A stretch of 12,871 nucleotides of DNA from Beroe ovata (lineage: Eukaryota > Ctenophora > Nuda > Beroida > Beroidae): the NCBI GenBank assembly GCA_946803715.1, contig CAMPET010000172.1:64001-76871 (forward strand), given 5' to 3'. Below the pieces are notes generated by a model. It saw only the letters and a program-made list of their open reading frames with translations, was not told where the DNA came from and ran no database searches. This document shows, piece after piece, positions 7,601 through 12,871 of this stretch; position 1 is the first letter of the stretch, and each line of letters opens with the position of its first letter. The translations under genes were made by a program, and so were the position numbers.

Positions 7601-8712
7601 AGCGGCGTAGTAAAGCGAGGAAAATCACTCGATAATTACATAATAGCTTCCATTTCAAATCATCAGAAGTCACAAAATCCGTTCGAATTTATGCGTCATT
7701 TTTAACCACTTTTACCAGGAAGGCCTTTTTTCCTCTTCGAACAAGTGAAGAACCCATGTAAACGGAAACCACCAATGAGATATCACATAATAACGGATAA
7801 CCGCCCTATCACCACGCAATTACCGCCCTATTACCGCGCAATTACCACTCAATTACCGCGCAATTACCTCACAATTACATAGTACCTCCCCTACCTGGGT
7901 CGTGGTCCGCAATGCCGTTATCATCCATGTCGCTGTCATCACTCTCACTACTATACACGTTCAGTGGTACAAGTGTAATCTGCTCCTTCAACTTGGCCGA
8001 GTCCGCAAAACCATTCACCGTCGGGGACATCACCTCGTCTGAGGGAGTGTGTTAACTTAACGTCACTTAACACGCTCCCTCTACATCACTAGACATCACT
8101 TAACACACTCCCCTCTATGACTGATCACTTAACAGTGTTAAGTGATCAGTCATAGAGGGGAGTGTGTTAAGTGATGGCAAGTGTTAAGTAGAGGGAGTGT
8201 GTTAAGTGATCAGTCATAGGGGGAGTATGTTAAGTGATCAGTCATAGAGGGGAGTGTGTTAAGTGATCNATGTCGCTGTCATCACTCTCACTACTATACA
8301 CGTTCAGTGGTACCAGTGTAATCTGCTCCTTTAACTTGGCCGAGTCCGCAAAACCATTCACCGTCGGGGACATCACCTCGTCTGAGGGAGCGTGTTAAGT
8401 GATCAGTCATAGGGGGAGCGTGTTAAGTGATGGCAAGTGTCATGTAGAGGGAGTGTGTTAAGTGATCAGTCATAGGGGGAGTATGTTAAGTGATGTCTAG
8501 GGATGTAGAGGGAGTGTGTTTAGTGACGTCACGACGATAATTTTGAACACGCGCTAGATGATGACACTGCGCTAGATGATGACACCAGTACGTTACGCGT
8601 TTTCCCCCTCACCACTCACCATCCACCTCCATAATCTCCACGGTTTTGACGCTGTTGCCATAGAGATTAGCGCAGCTGTTAGGTTTCTTGATGGGGGAAG
8701 TCGAGGCTGAAT
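4614..8712 (-). CDS. PHACTR: Phosphatase and actin regulator (PHACTR) family protein, C-terminal part (7 or 8 exons, 5' end not identified)
   Basis: Minus-strand exons 8620-8712, 7895-8038, 5517-5675, optionally 5448-5477, then 5237-5403, 5035-5133, 4807-4860 and 4614-4691 join in phase to a stop at 4616-4614. That gives 265 codons including the stop, or 275 with the optional exon; the first codon is split with an exon not located. It encodes an acidic segment ([11 protein letters not shown]), three RPEL motifs ([39 protein letters not shown]), the conserved [18 protein letters not shown] and the tail [17 protein letters not shown] ending RFHRP-stop. Known family: PHACTR proteins bind G-actin through RPEL motifs, and the C-terminal tail docks on protein phosphatase 1 and directs it to cytoskeletal substrates. 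Vertebrate PHACTRs also carry an N-terminal RPEL and basic region. Those would lie upstream (right) and I did not find them with confidence. The match at the C-terminus is close enough that family membership is near certain. Confidence 0.92.
4807..4860 (-). CDS. PHACTR: PHACTR exon: ADKPW segment
   Basis: 54 bases, phase 0 on both sides, acceptor ATTTGACAG, donor GTAGGA. It encodes [18 protein letters not shown], one of the most conserved stretches in PHACTR proteins, at the start of the PP1-binding C-terminal region. Confidence 0.93.
5035..5133 (-). CDS. PHACTR: PHACTR exon with third C-terminal RPEL motif
   Basis: 99 bases, phase 0 on both sides, acceptor AACTTGTAG, donor GTAATG. It encodes [18 protein letters not shown], then [15 protein letters not shown]. 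This corresponds to the last RPEL plus the family's FxxYVEVxD segment. The motif has Asp in place of the usual Glu (RPxxxDL). Confidence 0.92.
5237..5403 (-). CDS. PHACTR: PHACTR exon with second C-terminal RPEL motif
   Basis: 167 bases, acceptor CTCTAAACAG, donor GTATTC, phase 1 in and phase 0 out. It encodes [20 protein letters not shown], then [17 protein letters not shown] (RPEL) and a charged helical tail [12 protein letters not shown]. Residues match the TDEER...RRLSQRPT block of vertebrate PHACTRs. Confidence 0.92.
5448..5477 (-). CDS. PHACTR: Candidate 30-base PHACTR cassette microexon
   Basis: Lying between acceptor AATCCAG and strong donor GTGAGT, it encodes LDRLKHDKL in the same phase (1/1) as its neighbours. 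Flanking introns would be only 39 bases (5478-5516) and 44 bases (5404-5447). Skipping it also keeps frame and gives [13 protein letters not shown], which aligns without a gap to vertebrate PHACTRs at this point. So it is either a small alternative exon or two chance splice sites inside one 113-base intron. Confidence 0.4.
5517..5675 (-). CDS. PHACTR: PHACTR exon with first C-terminal RPEL motif
   Basis: 159 bases, phase 1 on both sides, acceptor TTGTTTCTAG, donor GTACAT. It encodes [19 protein letters not shown], then [18 protein letters not shown] and VQRNIIF, an RPEL motif (R-P-x-x-x-E-L). An AG twelve bases downstream (CAATGTAG) is an alternative acceptor. The long intron before it (5676-7894) separates it from the acidic exon. 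Confidence 0.85.
6473..6655 (+). repeat. CAGA/ACAC microsatellite
   Basis: It begins as (CAGA/CAGAT)n at 6473-6500 and continues as interrupted (CA)n with recurring ACACAGACACACATAC units, ending in ACAACAAACAC. Long open frames on both strands here are artefacts of the repeat. Confidence 0.95.
7014..7075 (+). repeat. (GT)n microsatellite
   Basis: Interrupted GT-dinucleotide run with two TACTGTGT interruptions. It is the reverse-strand counterpart of the CA-rich microsatellite 400 bases to the left. Confidence 0.95.
7428..7458. repeat. 9-bp inverted repeat
   Basis: ATTCCTAAT (7428-7436) and ATTAGGAAT (7450-7458) are perfect complements around a 13-base spacer. Small, and could be chance in AT-rich intron. 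Confidence 0.5.
7814..7878 (+). repeat. 22-bp minisatellite, about 3 copies
   Basis: Units at 7814-7835, 7836-7857 and 7858-7878 follow RCGCAATTACC-NNNCWATTACC, themselves built of two 11-base half-units. A looser copy precedes them from 7801. The array ends 16 bases from the donor (7894) of the PHACTR acidic exon. Confidence 0.85.
7895..8038 (-). CDS. PHACTR: PHACTR acidic exon (intact copy)
   Basis: 144 bases, phase 1 on both sides, acceptor CACTCCCTCAG, donor GTAGGG. It encodes [19 protein letters not shown], then [19 protein letters not shown]. The acidic Ser/Asp cluster resembles the acidic stretch before the RPEL repeats in vertebrate PHACTRs. The exon is flanked on both sides by minisatellites, and its acceptor pyrimidine tract is part of one of them. 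A truncated second copy lies 343 bases to the right. Confidence 0.78.
8041..8268. repeat. Minisatellite (about 30-bp unit) with orientation switches and perfect palindrome
   Basis: Units of the form GAGGGAGTGTGTTAAGTGAT plus CAGTCATAG or a diverged tail. The array is in plus orientation at the exon edge, flips to minus about 8057-8134, and returns to plus from 8136. A perfect 41-base inverted repeat (8094-8134 and 8136-8176) has a one-base centre at 8135; weaker symmetry extends further. It abuts the acceptor of the PHACTR acidic exon. Confidence 0.9.
8270..8381 (-). pseudogene. PHACTR: Truncated duplicate of PHACTR acidic exon, splice donor lost
   Basis: 8270-8381 copies 7927-8038 with only two substitutions, both synonymous in the PHACTR frame (CTT to CTG Leu, TTG to TTA Leu). 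The acceptor CCCTCAG is kept. The copy stops at the ambiguous base N at 8269, where sequence changes to minisatellite, so the last 32 exon bases and the donor are missing. If spliced in, the frame would run into the minisatellite and meet TGA after about eight codons. The three bases before N (ATC) are also found at the matching place in the intact exon, so the junction has microhomology. It may be a true duplication or an assembly error. Confidence 0.85.
8382..8523 (+). repeat. Second segment of the 30-bp minisatellite
   Basis: Same unit as at 8041-8268, here in one orientation only (GAGGGAGCGTGTTAAGTGAT... repeated about four times). It directly abuts the acceptor of the truncated exon copy, as the first segment abuts the intact exon. 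So exon edge and array were copied together. Confidence 0.88.
8524..8586. promoter_or_regulatory. CRE palindrome and 18-bp tandem repeat
   Basis: TGACGTCA at 8524-8531 is a perfect cAMP-response element consensus. It is followed by two copies of GCGCTAGATGATGACAC(T/C) at 8551-8568 and 8569-8586. It lies in the intron between PHACTR exons. Function is not shown; an 8-base palindrome can occur by chance. Confidence 0.35.
8620..8712 (-). CDS. PHACTR: PHACTR exon upstream of the acidic exon
   Basis: 93 bases, acceptor CATTTCAG, donor GTGAGT, phase 1 on both sides. It reads [20 protein letters not shown] then [10 protein letters not shown]. It joins the next exon to give Asp. A second AG six bases inside (after ATTCAG) is an alternative acceptor that would drop two residues. 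This is a variable region of the family, so the support is splice sites and phase rather than similarity. Confidence 0.68.
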
Positions 8713-8855
8713 CTGAAATGAACAACACTAGAAGGTGATTCAGGTTCCAGATGGTTAAATCATGATGAACAATGGAATCAATCAGTGTGGATATGAACGA
8801 ACAAGCGCTGAACCAAAATCAGAAACAAACAAACAAACTAACTCACACCACTCAC

Positions 8856-8919
8856 TAGTTCGTTTACTCCCGCTTATTTCACTCTTATGGCGGGCTATTC
8901 TAGCGAAGATCTTATGCAT
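8856..8919 (-). CDS. Possible alternative first exon of PHACTR
   Basis: An ATG at 8919 reads MHKIFARIARHKSEISGSKR-T and ends in phase 1 before a strong GTGAGT donor (8855). This phase joins exon 8620-8712 and makes Asn. The open frame extends upstream to about 8984 with basic residues (FRKTKRRRWY) but has no good acceptor. PHACTR genes are known to have several promoters and short N-terminal isoforms. Nothing in the residues themselves identifies the family. Confidence 0.22.
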
Positions 8920-10822
8920 ATACCAACGCCGCCGCTTGGTTTTCCGAAACGCGTCCAGGTGAATGATAGAAATAATCTTTCCCTATTATCTCCGAAAGAA
9001 TGATTGATTTAATTAGTTTAACACCAATGACTGTCAATGCTAGACGCCAACATACATTTTTCTGAGCAACTGAATGATCGAATCGCATTACATCGAAAAG
9101 AAAGCGGGTCTAAACATCAAAGATTGGGAGACATTTCAGTTCGATGCGTCCGTCTTGCACATAGTTTGAAATTATAAATTTCGTAGTGTATTCTATAATG
9201 TGTTGAACTCCGCAGAAGCATCATGTCACGCGAGAATGAGCATATTTTCATTAACATCTGACAGATTAATAATCGGAAGGAAGGTAAACAAATCATACAT
9301 GTCTTGAGATCGTGATCAGAATTCTTACAGATAATAATATCAGAGGGGGCTATGTAAGTGGCAAATATCAACCATGGGGCAGCAGAGCGGGTGGCATAAA
9401 GTAGAGATTCCATGCCGCGCACGCAATTGTCCTTAGCGGCATTGCCCCAGTTTTTTGTGACAGATCGAAAAACAATTATCAAGCGAGCTCTGAACAGTGA
9501 AATTGGCCGCCGAAAACTCATTTATTTTCGATTGGAGAACACGTGAGAACACATGATTGGAGAAGATTCACGTGAGATAGATGGAAATGTTGCGCGTTGA
9601 ATGAAATAATGAAGTGAGATATTCTTCACAATCTGACACTTTTCAGTGCAAAACCATTGATAATGTACAACAAATATTCTGTATTGTAATCGATTATATA
9701 AGAAGAGGACCCAGAGGAAATACTGGGCTCCACCTTCGTATATAATACATATTGTTTCACTGTGCTCCGATGAGAGTTTGAACAACACCAATCATGCCTT
9801 ATATGGTCAAGAATAAAACAGGGTGTATCCAGAAGGAGTAGAGGGTCATGCGAGTTATTAGTTTGCTACCAACTACAAAGAATATTCACATCAGAAAATG
9901 GCAGAACATATAGATATGATTCTCTCCTCCAGTTTTGGATAATTTCAAGATACGACATGAGCTTATTCTTGAGATTGGAACAAAGACATTTGGTTTATAT
10001 CATCAATATGGTTGCATTGTATATGAATTATAGAAGTGAATGACGTTAGCTGCAATAATTGAACATGAATCCGTACCATCAACGATAAAACAAAAGGAAA
10101 TGTCGACATCTTCAAAACAATGTGCACAAAGAACTCTCCTACAGAATACGACAATGTCAATAGTTGCGAATGTAGGCGTTGTATGCGATTTTTGACACAT
10201 CAGTTATATACAGTATCAGAAGAATTGTTTACTATATTGTCAGTGCTGTAGTAGTATCTGTAGCGTGTGTGTATATAATGGAACTGGTATTACATGGTAC
10301 CAATACCTATATCTTCTAGCTGGGTATGTGTGAATGAGTAGTGACGTAAGGAGACACTAAGATAAACAGCTTACGGAGCGATGCTCAAGATTAGCATCAA
10401 ACACAACGGTTCTATAAGCTCTGGCAGCGATTTATCATAGGTAAGGTGACAAAGCACGGAGATTTTGTGAGCTGGACTGTGTGATATGAATGTGATCACA
10501 CACAAATCACACATAAATGTAATCACACACAAATCAATACGTAGATGTATGAGTCAGCATTATGGCAGATTGCTGTAGTATGGGTGCAATCTGTAAATGT
10601 GTATTATGTACACGGTGGTGGAACCCGTATTAGCGTGTGCTGGTCTACAGGTCACGTGACACTGCAATAGTGCGGTGTGTGAAAGAGGGATCTTTTGGTA
10701 ACTTTGATGATAAATAGGACGAGATGTGTTGTAACGAACATTTTACTGTAGCAATAAAACGAAGCGTTGATCTGTTGTAATATTTCAATTCATCTGTCAT
10801 GAATCATAATCATACATCTGAA
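8920..10822. other. Region without recognisable genes
   Basis: No exon, RNA gene or known repeat could be supported on either strand. The open frames present (for example minus 9117-9521 and 9522-9791) have no domain, no splice support and AT-rich random composition. Small imperfect repeats occur, such as a 27-base pair at 10489-10540 (AATGTRATCACACACAAATC). It is probably intron or 5' flank of PHACTR. Confidence 0.5.
10489..10540 (+). repeat. Imperfect 25-27-bp tandem repeat, 2 copies
   Basis: AATGTGATCACACACAAATC-ACACATA (10489-10515) is followed by AATGTAATCACACACAAATC-AATAC (10516-10540). Confidence 0.75.
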
Positions 10823-11078
10823 TGTGATTAGGCTATCAACTTCTGTGACAGAGTGGTCTGTACGGAACCCCACGGTTTCGATTCCTTGTTTAACATGCCG
10901 TACAGCAAGGATCTCCACCGTGTTCGCCAGGCTAGGCACATAACCACTCTGTCTTGACCAAAGTCGATTTTATAAGTCTCGTTTACAGGAAATGTTTCCT
11001 TGTGTTTGACAACGAGTGCCCACACAGTACTCCATTACAACGAGTAGATGTTGTATAAGCTAGTCTTTATGTGAGAGA
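10823..11078 (+). repeat. Structured SINE-like element, copy 1
   Basis: 256 bases almost identical to 11133-11390. Inside are nested complementary arms: GACAGAGTGGT (10847-10857) with ACCACTCTGTC (10943-10953), CTGTACGG (10858-10865) with CCGTACAG (10898-10905), CACGGT (10871-10876) with ACCGTG (10917-10922), and CCTTG with CAAGG. GAGTGGTCTGTACGG resembles a tRNA A box, and GGTTTCGATTCC (10874-10885) resembles a B box, but they are too close together for a tRNA. A tRNA-derived SINE is a possible identity, not proven. Confidence 0.6.
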
Positions 11079-11132
11079 CGAGGCGGAAGAACCGACCATC
11101 AAGTACAATCTCACCGGACTACGGAATCAATG

Positions 11133-11390
11133 TGTGATTAGGCTATCAACTTCTGTGACAGAGTGGTCTGTACGGAACCCCACGGTTTCGATTCCTTGTT
11201 TAACATGCCGTACAGCAAGGATCTCCACCGTGTTCGCCAGGCTAGGCACATAACCACTCTGTCTTGACCAAAGTCGATTTTATAAGTCTCGTTTACAGGA
11301 AATGTTTCCTTGTGTTTTTGACAACGAGTGCCCACACAGTACTCCATTACAACGAGTAGATGTTGTATAAGCTAGTCTTTATGTGAGAGA
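11133..11390 (+). repeat. Structured SINE-like element, copy 2
   Basis: 258 bases, the same as copy 1 apart from two extra T in the GTGTTTTTGAC run (GTGTTTGAC in copy 1). The copies are separated by 54 bases of unrelated sequence (11079-11132). The near-identity means a very recent duplication, gene conversion, or an assembly artefact. Confidence 0.85.
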
Positions 11391-11657
11391 TATTGGTTTA
11401 ATAGCAAACTGATAATTAATCACCCGTGTCACTATACAATATACAATGTTCTACCTACGTACTAATTACATATTCACATATTTCATATATACTACATCTG
11501 TCTAGTGTTAACTGTGATAATAATCCGGATGTAACTGTTCATACATTAAACTAGAAACATGATCAGAATATATGATACTACAACACATATATACACACAC
11601 ACAATGGAGTACCAAATGTACCACGTAACCGTTAACAAGCAAGTAGAGAGAGAGAAA
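11391..11657. other. AT-rich spacer between SINE-like copy 2 and Penelope-like 3' flank
   Basis: No gene. A short TATA/ACAC simple run (11583-11602, ACACATATATACACACACAC) lies here and could mark the insertion end of the left Penelope-like copy, whose exact 3' end I cannot place. An imperfect self-complementary GTACCAAATGTACCAC occurs at 11609-11624. Confidence 0.4.
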
Positions 11658-11685
11658 TTGGCGGGATATTGGCATTTCCCGCCAA
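11658..11685. other. Hairpin with E2F-like arms near the 3' end of the Penelope-like copy
   Basis: TTGGCGGGA (11658-11666) and TCCCGCCAA (11677-11685) are perfect complements around a 10-base loop. Each arm resembles the E2F consensus (TTTSGCGC-type, TTGGCGGGAA). It lies 55 to 82 bases past the stop of the minus-strand GIY-YIG frame and so may be in the retroelement 3' untranslated region. Confidence 0.6.
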
Positions 11686-11739
11686 CCTATCACTCGCACC
11701 CGTCCACGCACGTGACACACACATTGTGCATGTCAACCA

Positions 11740-12390
11740 TTAGAAACTGGGAAATATTCGACCTTTCTGCTGATCCTGATATGTTGGTAGATTGAAAAGA
11801 AACAGCGGTACAGATTTTAACTTGTCATTGATAAGTGTTCCGTCATCGTATTCCTGAATAAATAAACTTTCTTTTATTTTACGTTTAAACATTTTACCTT
11901 CATACGTTAAGATGTCACAATCCTTAAACGTGATCTTGCATTCGGGACTAGCCGCGAGATGTTTGCCGACTTCGGTCAAATTAGATCCACTTGTCTTCAT
12001 GTGTTCGTCAAAACGTGTTTTGAGAGCACGGCAAGTTTCACCAATGTACTGTCGTCCACAACTGCATTTAATTCCGTACACGAGTTCATGTTTGAGGTGC
12101 TTGGGCTGTCGATCTTTAAAGCTAAACTTCTGTCGTAATTTAGTGTAACTGTTGAAATAAATTAACTGACATTTACTTGGTAAACTCTTAGCAATGGTAT
12201 GATAACTATCATGGAAATGTCACCTATGTACGGTAGATTAAAAAATACTTTCAATCTCTCTGGTTATTACTCTCCAACTTTCAATCTCTCTGGTTATTAC
12301 TCTCCAACTTCTTGTCCAGTTCTTTCTTGATAATACTATAAGAAAAATTCCTATTATAGCCATTATTGCTGATTTTGTGAGCTCGATCAA
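11740..12390 (-). mobile_element. Penelope-like retroelement, 5'-truncated copy (linker and GIY-YIG endonuclease)
   Basis: Minus-strand sequence from the palindrome centre encodes the region after the reverse transcriptase of Penelope-like elements: DRAHKI, NNGYNRNFSYSIIKKELDKK, then LPYIGDIS, and RQKFSFKDRQPKHLKHELV. The GIY-YIG domain follows (VYGIKCSCGRQYIGETCRAL, then KTRFDEH) and the frame runs on to TAA at 11742-11740. The last open frame covers about 120 residues. Compared with the right-hand copy, it has a 54-base in-frame deletion near 12370, a 30-base tandem duplication (12251-12280, 12281-12310), loss of about 25 bases, and a one-base deletion near 12210 that breaks frame. No reverse transcriptase is present. 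Known: Penelope-like elements combine a telomerase-related reverse transcriptase with a C-terminal GIY-YIG nuclease. The copy is dead. Confidence 0.85.
12251..12310 (-). repeat. 30-bp exact tandem duplication inside the left Penelope-like copy
   Basis: TCAATCTCTCTGGTTATTAC plus TCTCCAACTT occurs twice in a row (12251-12280 and 12281-12310). The right-hand copy has a single unit, so it arose after the two arms separated. Confidence 0.95.
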
Positions 12391-12422
12391 TTAGGACCTT
12401 AGTTGATCGAGCTCACAAAATC
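12371..12422. repeat. Perfect 20-bp inverted repeat at the centre of the Penelope-like palindrome
   Basis: GATTTTGTGAGCTCGATCAA (12371-12390) pairs exactly with 12403-12422 around a 12-base spacer, itself a weak palindrome. Both arms encode the same DRAHKI codons, so the two retroelement fragments start at the same internal point and diverge outward. Confidence 0.95.
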
Positions 12423-12871
12423 TGTAGCTCATGCCAACTTTTTCATGAGGAAGTTGAAAAGATTGTTTCTATGCTTAGCAATAATGGCTATAATAGGAAT
12501 TTTTCTTATAGTATCATCAAGAAAGAACTCGACAAGAAGTTGGAGAGTAATGGGAATGGTAAAGAAGCTAGTGAAGGACCAGAGAGATTGAAAGTATTTC
12601 TTAATCTACCGTACATAGGTGACATTTCCATGAAAGTTAAACATACCATTGCTAAGAGTTTACCAAATTACGACAGAAGTTTAGCTTTAAAGATCGACAG
12701 CCCAAGCACCTCAAACATGACCTCGTGTACGGAATTAAATGCAGTTGTGGACGACGGTACATTGGTGAAACTTGCCGTGCTCTCAAAACACGTTTTGACG
12801 AACACATGAAGACAAGTGGATCTAATTTGACCGAAGTCGGCAAACATCTCGCGGCTAGTCCCGAATGCCAG
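12403..12871 (+). mobile_element. Penelope-like retroelement, 5'-truncated copy, continues past window end
   Basis: Inverted partner of 11935-12390. One frame (from about 12399) gives DRAHKICSSCQLFHEEVEKI, NNGYNRNFSYSIIKKELDKK and LPYIGDISMKVKHTIAKSL. A 37-base deletion near 12663, relative to the left arm, shifts the frame, and the GIY-YIG part resumes in another frame (from about 12668): VYGIKCSCGRRYIGETCRAL, KTRFDEH, GKHLAAS, to the window edge. GIK is at 12731-12739 and YIG at 12758-12766. The longest open frame on this strand (12471-12809) therefore has a wrong C-terminal half. No reverse transcriptase is present; the copy is defective. Confidence 0.85.

Larger units (their letters stand above)
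5676..7894 (-). other. PHACTR: 2.2-kb PHACTR intron with microsatellites
   Basis: No exon-like sequence was recognised on the minus strand between the acidic exon and the first RPEL exon, whose phases join directly. About 5683-5760 holds degenerate repeats of AAGTGT-ACACAT type. 6473-6655 and 7014-7075 are simple repeats. An ORF at 7206-7454 (plus strand) has no recognisable domain and is probably chance. Confidence 0.6.

Noticed and set aside
7652-7667. Minus-strand CTGATGA...GAAA resembling a hammerhead ribozyme core (known in Penelope-like elements)
   Set aside because: Only three bases separate the two core boxes, so stem II cannot form, and no matching stem I or III was seen.
8041-8523. 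CRISPR-like array
   Set aside because: The units are contiguous minisatellite repeats without unique spacers, in an animal genome.
9117-9791. Two adjacent minus-strand ORFs of 134 and 89 residues
   Set aside because: AT-rich, no recognisable motif, no splice-site support; likely chance frames in intron.
10847-10953. A tRNA gene
   Set aside because: A-box and B-box-like sequences are only 9 bases apart, and no cloverleaf with anticodon arm and acceptor stem could be drawn.
10828-11347. Two copies of a 60- to 69-residue minus-strand ORF containing KETFPVNETYKIDFGQ
   Set aside because: The similarity only reflects the duplicated SINE-like DNA. The frame contains no recognisable domain and runs through the predicted stems.
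12471-12809. 112-residue plus-strand ORF taken as an intact protein
   Set aside because: The C-terminal 45 residues or so are out of frame after a 37-base deletion. The true GIY-YIG coding continues in another frame.

Overview
The window is eukaryotic and most likely from an invertebrate metazoan. Its genes are split into short exons with GT-AG introns of about 40 to 260 bases, plus one intron over 2 kb. The encoded proteins belong to animal families, and the intergenic and intronic DNA is full of micro- and minisatellites and retroelement debris. I cannot name the species.

Left block, minus strand, 123-2403: the 5' part of a KIAA0319/KIAA0319L-like membrane glycoprotein gene. Eight coding exons join in phase over 441 codons with no stop. 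They give a signal peptide, a MANSC domain, a glycosylation-rich linker, four EGF-like modules and the first PKD domain. The gene continues off the left edge. Between 2404 and 3516 lies an intergenic segment with a strikingly CpG-rich core (about 2766-3330) that probably holds its promoter. It may be shared with a small, unrecognised plus-strand gene model (3517-3872).

Middle block, minus strand, 4614-8712: the 3' part of a PHACTR (phosphatase and actin regulator) gene. It has an acidic exon, three RPEL actin-binding motifs, the conserved ADKPW segment and the extreme C-terminal tail ending in RFHRP-stop. The seven core exons join in frame. An eighth 30-base segment (5448-5477) would also fit in frame and may be a cassette microexon. 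The exon at 7895-8038 is partly duplicated at 8270-8381 inside an inverting minisatellite, and the copy has lost its splice donor.

Right block, about 8713-12871: upstream intron or intergenic DNA of PHACTR. It holds a near-identical 256/258-base direct duplication of a structured, SINE-like element (10823-11078 and 11133-11390). At the far right are two 5'-truncated Penelope-like retroelement 3' ends arranged head to head as a large imperfect palindrome centred near 12396. Both arms carry the GIY-YIG endonuclease region and both are frame-broken.

The window does not look like an operon or defence system. Its most unusual features are the duplicated, donor-less PHACTR exon in a self-inverting minisatellite, the candidate microexon, the interlaced-hairpin duplicated element, and the head-to-head Penelope-like pair.
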